A DNA stretch of 42,259 bases, taken from assembly GCA_029945665.1 (NCBI GenBank), contig JAQSCZ010000022.1, positions 1 through 42,259 on the forward strand. The letters are read 5' to 3'. Made by a program: the position numbers and the translations under genes. The notes below the pieces were generated by a model that saw only the letters and a list, made by a program, of their open reading frames with translations, was not told where the DNA came from and made no database searches. This stretch comes from a bacterium (GTDB lineage Bacteria > Bacteroidota > Bacteroidia > NS11-12g > UBA955). Of this stretch, positions 5,632 through 15,154 are shown in pieces (positions within the stretch are counted from its first letter, which is position 1; the number at the start of each line of letters is the position of its first letter).

Positions 5632-8046
5632 ATGATAGATAAAAAAAGCCTCTCAGAACGAGATATCTGCACTAAGTTTATTACACCTGCCGTTGAAAAA
5701 TCTGGATGGAATACACATACCCAGTTATTAGAGGAGGTTTCCTTCACTGATGGCAAAATATATGTAAGGGGTAAGCTAACTGCCAGAGGCAATAAGAAAC
5801 GGGCTGATTATATCCTTTATTACAAGCCCAACATTCCTATTGCAATTATTGAAGCCAAAGATAATAAGCATTCTGTAAGAGCAGGAATTCAACAGGCTTT
5901 GGACTATGCGCAAATATTAGATATTCCTTGTGTTTTCAGTAGCAATGGTGATGGTTTTTTATTTCATGATCGAACCGCAACAGACGGAAACATAGAAACA
6001 GAAATTGGAATTGATGACTTCCCTACTCCTGAACAACTTTGGGAAAAATACAAAAAGTACAAAGGTATTTCGACACCAACAGCTGAAAAGATTTCTTCAC
6101 AAGATTATTACTTTGACGGAACAAGCCGAAAACCAAGATATTACCAACAAATTGCTGTAAACAGAACTGTTGAAGCCATTGCAAACGGACAAAACCGAAT
6201 TATTTTGGTGATGGCAACAGGAACAGGAAAAACCTATACGGCTTTTCAAATCATTCACCGACTTTGGAAAAGCGGAGCAAAAAAACGGATTCTGTTTCTT
6301 GCCGACCGCAACGCTTTGATTGACCAAACTCGAAGAGGCGACTTCAAACATTTTAAAGATAAAATGACGGTGGTAAAACACCGCATGATTGATAAGAGTT
6401 ATGAGATTTATTTGGCTTTGTATCAAGGCTTGTCAGGCACAGATGAAGATGCTAATGTGTACAAACAGTTTTCGCCTAACTTTTTTGACTTGATTGTTAT
6501 TGACGAGTGCCACAGAGGAAGTGCCAAAGAAGATAGCAGTTGGAGAGAAATTTTATCGTACTTCAAAAATGCTACACATATTGGTTTGACAGCCACTCCA
6601 AAAGAGACCAAAGAAACCAGCAATACTGAATATTTTGGAGACCCTATTTATACGTATTCTTTGAAACAAGGTATTGACGATGGTTTCCTTGCTCCATATC
6701 GTGTGGTAAGAATTGGTTTAAATGTAGATGCCGAAGGTTGGCGGCCAGACAGAGGAAAAACCGATAAAGAAGGCAACGCAATTGAAGATAGAATATACAA
6801 CCGCAAAGATTTTGACCGCAATTTGGTTATTGAAGAACGGACAGAATTAGTTGCAAAAAAACTCACAGAGTTTTTAAAAGGTTACGACCGCTTTGCAAAA
6901 ACAATTGTTTTTTGTGTAGACATTGACCATGCTGAACGCATGAGAACTGCACTTGCAAAACAAAATGCTGATTTGGTTGCTGATAATTACAAATACATCA
7001 TGCAAATAACTGGCGACAATGACGAAGGTAAACGTGAGTTAGACAACTTCATAAATCCCGAAGAAAAATATCCTGTAATTGCCACTACTTCCGAATTGAT
7101 GACAACAGGCGTAGATGCACAAACGTGTAAAGTAATTGTATTGGATGCCAACATAAATTCAATGACCAAGTTCAAACAAATCATTGGACGTGGAACTCGT
7201 ATCAATGAAGAATTTGGGAAACTCTTTTTTACCATTTTAGATTTTAGAAATGCAACAGATTTGTTTGCAGATAAAGATTTTGATGGTGACCCAATTCGTG
7301 TAAAACCAGTTTCGCAAGAAGAAGATTTATCATTGGTAGTTATCGAAGAAGAAGAAAACACAATTAAAGTTTTAGATGAAGCAACAGGCGAAGAAATTGT
7401 TTTTGAAAAAGCGAAAATCCGATATCCTGATGGTTCAAAATTAAACGGCAATTGGGTTGCAAGAGAACCAGATGCAAAAAGAGAAAAGATATATGTAAAC
7501 GGTGTTGATGTTTCCGTTTTAGTAAGCCGAGAAATGTATTTCGACCAACATGGCAAGCCTATTACAACAAGTTTAAAAGACCATACAAAAGAAATCATCA
7601 AAGAAAAATTTGGTTCGTTGGATGCCTTTTTAAATAAATGGAATGCCACCGATCGCAAAGAAGCAATAATTACTGAATTGCAAGAACAAGGTGTAATGGT
7701 GGAAGCCCTTTATGAGTCTGTAGACAAGCAAGTAGATTTATTTGACTTAATTTGTCATGTCGCATTTGATCAACCACCTATGACCCGTAAGGAAAGAGCA
7801 AACAATGTAAGGAAGCGAAACTACTTTACAAAATATAGCGAACAAGCAAAAAAAGTTTTAGAAGCATTGCTAGACAAATATGCAGACGAAGGTATTAGTA
7901 ATATTGAAAGTATTGAAGTGTTAAGAGTAAATCCATTTGACGAATTTGGTTCACCGACTGAAATTATCCATGAGTTTGGAAACAAAGAGAAATATTTGCA
8001 AGCAGTAAAAGAATTGGAGAAGGAATTATATAAAGTAGCAGAATGA
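5632..8046 (+). CDS. hsdR: Type I restriction enzyme, R subunit (HsdR)
   Basis: The 804-aa product is the motor/nuclease subunit of a type I restriction system. The N-terminal PD-(D/E)XK nuclease shows D59 and the E74-A-K76 motif (ADYILYY... IIEAKD). It is followed by the superfamily 2 helicase motifs ATGTGKT (195-201), DECH (291-294), GLTATPKE (318-325) and a motif VI segment, IIGRGTRINEEFGKLFF (about 510-526). The C-terminal part (about 560-800) is helical and would contact the methyltransferase. It cleaves unmodified DNA after ATP-driven translocation. It ends with a 4-bp ATGA overlap with the PD-(D/E)XK gene downstream, so the operon is translationally coupled. It appears intact. Confidence 0.95.
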   Translation: MIDKKSLSERDICTKFITPAVEKSGWNTHTQLLEEVSFTDGKIYVRGKLTARGNKKRADYILYYKPNIPIAIIEAKDNKHSVRAGIQQALDYAQILDIPCVFSSNGDGFLFHDRTATDGNIETEIGIDDFPTPEQLWEKYKKYKGISTPTAEKISSQDYYFDGTSRKPRYYQQIAVNRTVEAIANGQNRIILVMATGTGKTYTAFQIIHRLWKSGAKKRILFLADRNALIDQTRRGDFKHFKDKMTVVKHRMIDKSYEIYLALYQGLSGTDEDANVYKQFSPNFFDLIVIDECHRGSAKEDSSWREILSYFKNATHIGLTATPKETKETSNTEYFGDPIYTYSLKQGIDDGFLAPYRVVRIGLNVDAEGWRPDRGKTDKEGNAIEDRIYNRKDFDRNLVIEERTELVAKKLTEFLKGYDRFAKTIVFCVDIDHAERMRTALAKQNADLVADNYKYIMQITGDNDEGKRELDNFINPEEKYPVIATTSELMTTGVDAQTCKVIVLDANINSMTKFKQIIGRGTRINEEFGKLFFTILDFRNATDLFADKDFDGDPIRVKPVSQEEDLSLVVIEEEENTIKVLDEATGEEIVFEKAKIRYPDGSKLNGNWVAREPDAKREKIYVNGVDVSVLVSREMYFDQHGKPITTSLKDHTKEIIKEKFGSLDAFLNKWNATDRKEAIITELQEQGVMVEALYESVDKQVDLFDLICHVAFDQPPMTRKERANNVRKRNYFTKYSEQAKKVLEALLDKYADEGISNIESIEVLRVNPFDEFGSPTEIIHEFGNKEKYLQAVKELEKELYKVAE

Positions 8047-9230
8047 ATGAAGCATCGAAAGAAATTAGTGAATCAGATTTGATTAATTTATTAAATGATA
8101 TTCACTTTGATCGAATTGAACTTGGGTTAAGAAAAGTTAATTTCTTTGATATCCTTCAGATATCGAAAGCAGAGATTAGGCACTCGAATTTTTTAGGATG
8201 GTTATTTGACCCCAATGAAGCACATGGTCTTAAGGAATTAGTTTTGAAGAGAACACTAAGGGATATTTTTTCAGATGAAAGAGCGGTTGGGTTGAATGCC
8301 CTCGATGCAGATTCAATTGATTATAGAAATGTGGAAATTAAGCGCGAATGGCAAAATATTGATTTGTTGATTCTGATAGATGGAAAGATAATTTGCATAG
8401 AAAACAAAGTTGATTCAAAGGAACATTCAAATCAATTAAATAGATATAAGAAGATTGTCCAAGATAATTTTCCTAAACGACAAATTGTATTTGTATTTTT
8501 AACTCCACAAGGTGATTTGCCTCAAGATGTCAATATTGGTTACATTCCTTATTCTTATGTAAGATTTAATGAGAATCTTGAAAAGTTGATGGAAATTTAC
8601 GGAAATACTCTGAATCAAAAGATTCAAAATTATATTAACGATTACATTTCAGTATTAAAAAGAAATATTATGAAAAATGATTATTTAAATGAACTTGCTA
8701 TAAAATTATATAAAAGTCATAAAACCACGCTAAATTTTATTTTTGAAAATATGCCTGATTTAGAGCAGGAAATTCACGAATTGTTTGAGCAAAAAGTTAT
8801 TGAATCAGGTTGGGTTTTAGGCAGCAGAAACAAGGGTTATGTAAGATTTTTGACGCCATCATTAAATAATATAATACCGCGATACGATTCAAATAATGGA
8901 TGGCCTTTAAGAGAGGCATTTTTATTTGAAATTGACTTCTTCTGGACAAGTAAGAATGCATTAAATATTAAAACCATTATATCTCCCGGGGAGGATACTA
9001 AACGGGATATCTTAAAAGATGTATTATCAAAAGTTGAAGGGGCACAAAAGCCTTATGGCGAAAAATGGATAAGCCATTTTATTTTAAAGAAGAAATTCGA
9101 ATTTGAGAAAATGAATGAACTTGACGAAATGGAAAGGATGACTAAAATAAATTCGATTTGGTCTGATGTTGAAGAATTGGTAAATAAGGTTGAAACAGCT
9201 ATATTAAATGATGGGAGAATGTCAAAATAA
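8043..9230 (+). CDS. PD-(D/E)XK nuclease-family protein inserted in the hsd operon
   Basis: The 395-aa protein has a PD-(D/E)XK core near its N-terminus: RHSNFLGWLFDPNEAHGL (46-63), an acidic strand (D107 in NIDLLILIDG), then E120-N-K122 in IICIENKVDS and Q131 (SNQLNRY). The opening HSxFLxWLxDPxxxHGL segment is the hallmark of the PDDEXK_4-type family (PF14281-like), often found near restriction systems. The remaining 260 residues are alpha/beta and unrecognised. The gene overlaps hsdR by 4 bp and stops 3 bp before hsdM, so it is built into the operon. Possible roles are an extra nuclease, an anti-restriction safeguard or an abortive effector; none can be chosen from sequence. Its base composition looks more AT-rich than hsdR and hsdM, which suggests later insertion. 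Confidence 0.85.
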   Translation: MNEASKEISESDLINLLNDIHFDRIELGLRKVNFFDILQISKAEIRHSNFLGWLFDPNEAHGLKELVLKRTLRDIFSDERAVGLNALDADSIDYRNVEIKREWQNIDLLILIDGKIICIENKVDSKEHSNQLNRYKKIVQDNFPKRQIVFVFLTPQGDLPQDVNIGYIPYSYVRFNENLEKLMEIYGNTLNQKIQNYINDYISVLKRNIMKNDYLNELAIKLYKSHKTTLNFIFENMPDLEQEIHELFEQKVIESGWVLGSRNKGYVRFLTPSLNNIIPRYDSNNGWPLREAFLFEIDFFWTSKNALNIKTIISPGEDTKRDILKDVLSKVEGAQKPYGEKWISHFILKKKFEFEKMNELDEMERMTKINSIWSDVEELVNKVETAILNDGRMSK

Positions 9231-9233
9231 CAA

Positions 9234-10670
9234 ATGAGCAACATTTCAGGTATCATAAAAAGCATACAAAATATCATGTGGCAGGATACTGGCCTCAATG
9301 GTGATGCACAAAGGATAGAACAATTGGGTTGGATGCTTTTTTTGAAAATATTTTCAGATAAAGACAAAGAATTGGAATTACTAGACGACAAATACACATC
9401 GCCTATTCCCGATAAATTCCATTGGGTAAAAGAAAAAGGCAATTGGGCAGGTGATGATGAAGGAATGACAGGCGATGAATTGTTAGAGTTTGTGGATAGA
9501 CAATTGTTTCCTGCATTACGCAATTTAGATTTAAGCACAGGGAACCAACGAGCCGTGATTGTTCGTGAAGTATTTGAAGGCAACAACAACTATATGAAAA
9601 GCGGGATCAATATTCGTAAGGTGTTGAATAAGCTGAACGAAATTGATTTTAACATTGCCAAAGACCGCCACGCTTTTGGAGAACTGTACGAAACCATTTT
9701 AAAAGAATTACAAAGTGCTGGCAAGAGTGGTGAGTTTTATACACCAAGAGCCATTACACAATTTATTACAGAAACCATTAATCCGCAATTGCGTGAAAAA
9801 ATATTAGACCCTGCTTGCGGAACAGGTGGCTATTTAACATGTGCCATTGAACATTTAAAAGCGCAAGCCAAAAATGTAGAACAGCGCAAAAGCATAGAAC
9901 AAAACATTGCAGGCTGGGAATACAAACCTTTGCCGTATTTGTTGGCAACTACCAATTTAATTTTACACGACATTGAAATTCCCAGCATTAAATTTGGTGA
10001 TGCTTTAGATCAGCCATTAAGCAACTTTACCGAAAAGCACCGAGTAAATGTAATATTGGCAAACCCTCCATTTGGTGGCATTGTAGCCAACAACAATGAA
10101 ACTAATTTTCCGCAGACCTACCGTACAAAAGAAAGTGCCGACTTGTTTTTAATCTTAATGATTCATTTGCTAAAGCAAGACGGACGAGCAGGAATTGTTT
10201 TGCCCGATGGCAGTTTAACAGGCGATGGTGTAAAACAACGCATACGCCAAAAATTATTGGAAGATTGTAACCTGCACACCATTATCCGTTTACCAAATTC
10301 GGTTTTCCAACCTTATGCAACGGTTGCAACCAACTTGTTGTTTTTTGACAAAGGCAAACCAACAAAGGACATTTGGTATTACGAACACCGTATGCCCGAA
10401 GGATATAAAGCCTACAACAAAACAAGGCCGATACAAGCCAAAGAATTTGAACCAATTACAAAATGGTGGAATAAACGCAAAGAGAGTGATATTGCCTGGA
10501 AAGTAAATATTAAAACCATTATTGAAAGAGGTTATGATTTGGATATAAAAAACCCAACAAAGCCTGAGGAAGAAAAAGAATATAATAGTGCAGAACTAAT
10601 GGAGATGCTAAATGCTTCTTTTGATAAAAGCCATAAATTATTGAACCAACTAAAACAAGCTGTGAAATGA
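9234..10670 (+). CDS. hsdM: Type I restriction-modification DNA methyltransferase (HsdM)
   Basis: This is a 478-aa N6-adenine methyltransferase. The N-terminal HsdM domain (about 5-140) precedes the catalytic domain, where the SAM-binding motif DPACGTGGY (192-200) and the catalytic NPPF (277-280) are intact. The GEFYTPRAITQFI segment (167-179) typical of HsdM lies between them. It methylates the recognition site chosen by HsdS and joins HsdR for restriction. It starts 3 bp after the nuclease gene and overlaps hsdS by 4 bp (ATGA). Length is typical for the family. Confidence 0.96.
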   Translation: MSNISGIIKSIQNIMWQDTGLNGDAQRIEQLGWMLFLKIFSDKDKELELLDDKYTSPIPDKFHWVKEKGNWAGDDEGMTGDELLEFVDRQLFPALRNLDLSTGNQRAVIVREVFEGNNNYMKSGINIRKVLNKLNEIDFNIAKDRHAFGELYETILKELQSAGKSGEFYTPRAITQFITETINPQLREKILDPACGTGGYLTCAIEHLKAQAKNVEQRKSIEQNIAGWEYKPLPYLLATTNLILHDIEIPSIKFGDALDQPLSNFTEKHRVNVILANPPFGGIVANNNETNFPQTYRTKESADLFLILMIHLLKQDGRAGIVLPDGSLTGDGVKQRIRQKLLEDCNLHTIIRLPNSVFQPYATVATNLLFFDKGKPTKDIWYYEHRMPEGYKAYNKTRPIQAKEFEPITKWWNKRKESDIAWKVNIKTIIERGYDLDIKNPTKPEEEKEYNSAELMEMLNASFDKSHKLLNQLKQAVK

Positions 10671-11998
10671 GTTGGAAGAGAGTAAAATTGGGAGATATTT
10701 TAACCGAAAGTAAAATCGTTTCAGAATATCCAAATCCAGACCGCAGAATAACTGTAAGGTTGAAAGTGCTAGGTGTTGAGAAAAGAGGATTAGAAAATGA
10801 AGTTGAAGGAGCAACTAAACAATATGTTAGAAAAACAGGACAGTTCATTTATGGGAAACAAAATTTTCATAAGGGAGCATTTGGAATTGTACCTCCCGAA
10901 TTAGATGGATTTGAAAGTAGTTCTGATTTGCCTGCATTTGACGTTGATAAATCTTGTTTGCCAGAATTTATTTTTTACTTTTTTAAACAAGGTAATTTCT
11001 ACTTAGAACTTTCTAAAATTGCTTCTGGCGTTGCAACACAACGCATTAATACAACTCAACTATTTGAATTAGAATTATTACTACCTGATATTAAAACTCA
11101 AAGACAATTAATTTTAAATATTCAGTTATTAGAGAAAAATGGTTCGCAGATTTCCACCGAACTCACCCACCAACTCTCTTTAGTAAAAAAACTCCGTCAG
11201 CAATTATTGCAAGATGCTGTGCAAGGGAAATTGGTGGAGCAAAATAAAAAAGACGAACCAGCAAGCGAATTGCTTAAAAAGATAAAAGCAGAAAAAGAAA
11301 AACTCATTGCAGAAAAGAAGCTAAAAAAAGAAAAGGAATTAGCACCCATCAAACCCGAGGAAATCCCTTTTGACATACCCGAAAGTTGGGTTTGGTGCAG
11401 ATTGGGGGAAATGTTTGAAATTGTTAGAGGCTCATCTCCTAGACCAAAGGGAGACCCAAAATATTGGTCAAAAGAAAGTACACCCTTTCATTGGATTACT
11501 ATTGCAGATTTTACTCCTTATGGAATTAATGGAAATCTTTGCGACACTAAAGGATTTCTTACCGAAGAAGGCTCAAAAAAAAGTCGAATAGTGAAAATAG
11601 GCGATTTGTTAGTTGCCTGTAGTGGTGTTGGAAGCGTAGGACGTTCAATTCATACTAGTATTGATGGATTCATTTATGATGGCATATTAGCAATAAGAAG
11701 TATACCCAATGAATCACTAAAAGAATTAGTCAAACATTTTTTAAAATATAAAGAGGAACAAATTTATTCAGTTGCTTCTGGTGCAAACTGGCTTAATATC
11801 AATATTGAGATTTTAAGTAATTATATTTTTCCGCTGCCACCATTGTCCGAACAAAAACGTATACTTGAAAAATTAGATGAATTGATGCAGTATTGCAATG
11901 AGTTGGAAGCAAGTATTAAAGAAAGTGAAACACAAAATGAAAAATTATTGCAACAGGTTTTGAGAGAGGCTTTGAGGAAAGAATTAAAATCTGTTTAA
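10667..11998 (+). CDS. hsdS: Type I restriction specificity subunit (HsdS)
   Basis: The 443-aa specificity protein has two target-recognition domains. TRD1 (about 1-145) ends in GVATQRINTTQLFELELLLP and is followed by a first helical conserved region (about 146-190, LRQQLLQDAVQGKLVEQ). A Lys/Glu-rich linker (about 205-232) leads to TRD2 (about 238-390), which starts IPESWVWCRLGEMFEIVRG and ends with SNYIFPLPPLSEQKRI. A second helical region follows (about 395-440). Two TRDs imply a bipartite target; the site cannot be predicted from sequence. TRD1 lacks the usual opening IPxxWxxxxL seen in TRD2, so the halves are of different origin. It is followed 4 bp later by a DUF3800 gene. Confidence 0.93.
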   Translation: MSWKRVKLGDILTESKIVSEYPNPDRRITVRLKVLGVEKRGLENEVEGATKQYVRKTGQFIYGKQNFHKGAFGIVPPELDGFESSSDLPAFDVDKSCLPEFIFYFFKQGNFYLELSKIASGVATQRINTTQLFELELLLPDIKTQRQLILNIQLLEKNGSQISTELTHQLSLVKKLRQQLLQDAVQGKLVEQNKKDEPASELLKKIKAEKEKLIAEKKLKKEKELAPIKPEEIPFDIPESWVWCRLGEMFEIVRGSSPRPKGDPKYWSKESTPFHWITIADFTPYGINGNLCDTKGFLTEEGSKKSRIVKIGDLLVACSGVGSVGRSIHTSIDGFIYDGILAIRSIPNESLKELVKHFLKYKEEQIYSVASGANWLNINIEILSNYIFPLPPLSEQKRILEKLDELMQYCNELEASIKESETQNEKLLQQVLREALRKELKSV

Positions 11999-12002
11999 TA
12001 CT

Positions 12003-13166
12003 ATGACAAACAAGGAAGTTGCACATATATTTATTGATGAATTTGGAACCAATGTTTATATTGCTGACAACCCAACTGTTACAAGTCATTTTGTTTATGC
12101 TTCTTTAATTATTCCAGAATCAAAACTTGCAACAGCACGAAAAATTAGACAAGATTTAGCAGATAAATACCATCAGGGAACTGCATTTTCTTCCAAAGAA
12201 TTTGACAAAAAAGATAAAAAAAAATCACTTCAAAAAAGAATTGATTTTTTAAATGACCTAGTTAAAATGTTGGATTTTACAGTTGATATTCTTGTTATTG
12301 ACAAAAAAGCAATTGATGGAGATGGTCTTAAATTTAAAGAGATATTCTACAAGTATTTTCAAGGCTTGTTTGTAAAAAAGTATAATAATAGATTTGAATC
12401 TTTTCACATTAATGCGGATAATATTGGATCCACCGAGTATGGAATAGAACTTTCGAAATATATTAATAAAAACAACATTGAACGTGACTTATTTAATCCT
12501 GAAAGATTTTTCAGATTAAAAGATGATAAAATTGAAGAACCTATTCTTCAATTAATTGATATGATTTGTGGCTCTCTAGGAAAATTTTATTCTTCAAGCC
12601 ATTTTAATCAACATTCTCAAAATATTTACGACATTTTACATACTAGAATATCATGTGAGTACTTTCCAAAGTTCGAGGTGGCTAACACATTCAAATTGAG
12701 TAATATTGAATTGGATAATAAAATTAGAGAAATTTCATTAGCATCCGTTGATCCAGAAAAGATTAAATTGAAAGATAATCAAATAGCAAAAAGACTTGTT
12801 GAATATCTACAATCTCACTACAAATCAAATCCAAAAAGATTTATTCAGACATATGAAATTCAAGAGTATTTGAGAAATTTTGAACCTGATATTAGTACAG
12901 AAAAAATCAGACGATTGGTTCGAGATTTAAGATATGAAGGCGCATTTATTATAAGTGTTTCACAGCAAAATGGGTATAAAATTGCCTTTGATTCTTCTGA
13001 TATTTTTGAGTATTTTACTCATTATTCAAATTATTTTATTCCTATGCTTCAAAAAATAAAAATCATTAATCAAGAAATAGCAAAAGATTCGTTTAATGAA
13101 TTTAATATACTTGAGAAGGATGAAACTTTTATACTTTTCAAGAAACTCTTGTCAGTTATCGATTAA
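12003..13166 (+). CDS. DUF3800 protein with a C-terminal winged-helix domain
   Basis: The 387-aa product opens with FIDEFGT (D12, E13) and has QLIDMICG (D186). These are the spaced acidic motifs of DUF3800, a family proposed to have an RNase H-like nuclease fold and common in restriction and phage-defence neighbourhoods. Residues about 255-332 look like a winged helix: a helix (IAKRLVEYLQSHY), a recognition-helix segment (ISTEKIRRLVRDLRYEG) and a beta wing (AFIISVSQQNGYKIAF). The gene starts 4 bp after hsdS and is probably co-transcribed with the restriction operon. A nuclease guided by its own DNA-binding module is a reasonable inference; activity is unproven. Confidence 0.75.
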   Translation: MTNKEVAHIFIDEFGTNVYIADNPTVTSHFVYASLIIPESKLATARKIRQDLADKYHQGTAFSSKEFDKKDKKKSLQKRIDFLNDLVKMLDFTVDILVIDKKAIDGDGLKFKEIFYKYFQGLFVKKYNNRFESFHINADNIGSTEYGIELSKYINKNNIERDLFNPERFFRLKDDKIEEPILQLIDMICGSLGKFYSSSHFNQHSQNIYDILHTRISCEYFPKFEVANTFKLSNIELDNKIREISLASVDPEKIKLKDNQIAKRLVEYLQSHYKSNPKRFIQTYEIQEYLRNFEPDISTEKIRRLVRDLRYEGAFIISVSQQNGYKIAFDSSDIFEYFTHYSNYFIPMLQKIKIINQEIAKDSFNEFNILEKDETFILFKKLLSVID

Positions 13167-13215
13167 TTGCTTTTAAGTTAAAATAGAATATCTAAAAATA
13201 AATTAAAATATTGTA

Positions 13216-14157
13216 ATGGTAAATGTCAAAATAGAACATATTTCAGTTGAATCTGAATCAATTAATCCCGCTTTATCAATTAACATATTAGTTGAATGTA
13301 ATTTTTTAACAGAATCTCCTATCTCGGTCAGTGGCACTTTATCTGTTGATGGAAAGGTTGTTTCATATTTGACTGAATTGAAATATTTTGACCGAGGCTA
13401 CACAGAATTAGCAATTTTAGGAGAAGAACAAGTTGTAAAAATAAACTCTGGGAATAGATTAAATATTTATCAAACTAATTTAACAGCTTTACTTTCACCG
13501 ATTGCAATTGATTGGATTGAGAAATCAAGAGAAAAAGAAAGAGAAAAATCTGTCAATCTAAGTTTTGAATTTGCAGTTAGATATATTGAAATGACTGCAA
13601 AATCGAATAGACTTTATGGCACGAATCCCCCTTTTCAAAGAATTAAACAATCAAAGGAATTCAGAAGCTATATTATTAGCCAAAGTGATTGGATAAATAG
13701 ATTTTACAATTATATAGGTGCAGGCAAGTTTATACTAGTCGAATTACCTTTAATCGGAGAAGCATCGACTATTCCTTTATGGAAGGACCTTACAAATGAA
13801 TTATATGGTAATATTCAAGAAATGGATTCCAAAGTAAAAATCGGAGATTGGCAGTCAGTTATTGTGGTTTCGAGAAAATTCTTTGAAAATATAAAAATTG
13901 GAGATAACAAAGCTGGAAACAAAAAATTTAGAGATGATTTTAACCAAAAGTTAAAGCAATTAAATCATGATGATGAAGGCATAAAAAATCTTCATGATGC
14001 AATTTGGCAATTGTTTGAGTTTTCCTCAAAATTTATTCATACCAAAAATAAAACTGGAGAGCTTAAACAGATTCCCACTGCTAATAAAGAAGATGCCTAT
14101 CTTGTTTATTCACTTTCTATATGTCTGTATAATATCTTGATTAGAAATATTAAATAA
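13216..14157 (+). CDS. Unrecognised protein, beta-rich N-terminus and helical C-terminus
   Basis: This 313-aa protein lies 49 bp after the DUF3800 gene on the same strand. Residues 1-110 alternate short beta strands (ILVECNFLTESPISVSGTL, VVSYLTELKYF). A charged helix (SREKEREKS) leads into a mostly helical half. The segment ISQSDWINRFYNYIG, then a GDWQSVIVVSRKFFENI helix and a terminal LFEFSSKFIHTKNKTGE helix resemble the layout of HEPN-like helical domains, but I see no clean R-x4-6-H motif and do not claim it. There is no signal peptide or membrane segment, so it is probably cytoplasmic. Context suggests a defence-associated gene. Confidence 0.6.
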   Translation: MVNVKIEHISVESESINPALSINILVECNFLTESPISVSGTLSVDGKVVSYLTELKYFDRGYTELAILGEEQVVKINSGNRLNIYQTNLTALLSPIAIDWIEKSREKEREKSVNLSFEFAVRYIEMTAKSNRLYGTNPPFQRIKQSKEFRSYIISQSDWINRFYNYIGAGKFILVELPLIGEASTIPLWKDLTNELYGNIQEMDSKVKIGDWQSVIVVSRKFFENIKIGDNKAGNKKFRDDFNQKLKQLNHDDEGIKNLHDAIWQLFEFSSKFIHTKNKTGELKQIPTANKEDAYLVYSLSICLYNILIRNIK

Positions 14158-14174
14158 CCTCTTAATAAATTAAA

Positions 14175-14762
14175 ATGGAAATTGAAATTAAATCGGAATT
14201 GTTGTCAATTTTTAACATCCTTTATAATGCAGGTCAGATAAAAATTCCAGACTCAAATATAATACAGGAATGGAATTATGTTTTAAAACTTTGGATTGAA
14301 GATCACGAGATGACACTTTTTGCTAGAAAGGGCGGTGAGACAAGGGGTTCAATTGTAAATAACAATTTCAATAGACGAATTATAACTACGGATAATACTC
14401 CCGCACATTGGGTTTTTAAAACAATAGTAATGGATAAAAGCAGACCGAATAAAGACTTTATTAAAAAGACAATTCAAGAAAATAATTTTCCTATTTCTTT
14501 TGTTAAAAAAAGATCCGACATTCACCTTATAGGCAAAATGGTCGATCCTAGCATAAGAAGCCTTAATGTTGAATGGAAACTTGCCCATATCAATAAAATT
14601 GCATTATCACGTTCTACAAACAAAACAATTAGTGATTATGAAGAACATCATTTTAAATTTCTTTCATTAGACAATATATATCTAATAGACAAAAGGTATT
14701 CTGGAATTGCAGAAATTGCAGAGTTTAATGAGATAGTTAAAAATCATAAAAAAGCTCTCTAG
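14175..14762 (+). CDS. Unrecognised 195-aa protein, last gene of the plus-strand island block
   Basis: It starts 17 bp after the previous gene and so is probably in the same transcript. The 195-aa product is basic and mixed alpha/beta: an N-terminal helix (LLSIFNILYNAG), a central KKTIQENNFPISFVKKRSD segment, a WKLAHINKIALSRSTN stretch and a helical end. No known catalytic motif or membrane segment is visible. It ends 22 bp before the convergent minus-strand HTH gene. It could form a two-gene module with the preceding gene; this is inference from spacing only. Confidence 0.55.
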   Translation: MEIEIKSELLSIFNILYNAGQIKIPDSNIIQEWNYVLKLWIEDHEMTLFARKGGETRGSIVNNNFNRRIITTDNTPAHWVFKTIVMDKSRPNKDFIKKTIQENNFPISFVKKRSDIHLIGKMVDPSIRSLNVEWKLAHINKIALSRSTNKTISDYEEHHFKFLSLDNIYLIDKRYSGIAEIAEFNEIVKNHKKAL

Positions 14763-14784
14763 CAGAAAAGTTCTAATGTGCTTT

Positions 14785-15111
14785 TCATTTTCTTTTAATT
14801 AGGTAGTTTGTCGCTTTTTGTTCAATTTCATCAATACTCATTCTTCGATTTTGCATTACCCAATTATCAATCTCAATTTTCTTAAAATAGACCCTTTTTC
14901 CACGCTTATAATTTGGTATTTCCTGTTTATGAATCAATCCATATATAGTTGACTTCGACAATGTAAGATATTCTGCGGTTTGCTGTATATTAAAAAGCTC
15001 AATATTATCTTTGAGTTTGACTGGTTCGAGTGTGATGGCGGATAATATTTCCTGAAGTAATAATTCAATTACTTCTAATCGTTGGTTAATAATTTCAAAA
15101 GGATTCTCCAT
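14785..15111 (-). CDS. Excisionase/MerR-like helix-turn-helix protein
   Basis: The 108-aa protein has a predicted coiled N-terminus (about 5-28, EIINQRLEVIELLLQEI). It is followed by the helix-turn-helix of the excisionase/DUF3853-like family: FNIQQTAEYLTLSKSTIYGLIHK (about 40-62) and the wing IPNYKRGKRVYFKKIEIDNWV. Such proteins are frequent in Bacteroidetes mobile islands, where they act as excision factors or local regulators. It lies 43 bp downstream of the DUF4238 gene on the same strand, so it could regulate that gene or mark the former mobile element. No integrase is visible next to it. Confidence 0.8.
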   Translation of the reverse strand: MENPFEIINQRLEVIELLLQEILSAITLEPVKLKDNIELFNIQQTAEYLTLSKSTIYGLIHKQEIPNYKRGKRVYFKKIEIDNWVMQNRRMSIDEIEQKATNYLIKRK

Positions 15112-15154
15112 AAAAAAATTTGATTTAATCTAGTGAAAATAAAATTTGCTTATG

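Noticed and set aside
6987-7658. 223-codon minus-strand open frame inside hsdR
   Set aside because: It lies wholly within the well-supported hsdR helicase region, is rich in Ser/Phe/Leu as antisense frames of AT-rich genes are, and shows no family motif.
9053-9589. 178-codon minus-strand frame across the nuclease/hsdM junction
   Set aside because: It spans two convincing genes on the other strand; composition (Ser/Asn runs) is that of an antisense shadow.
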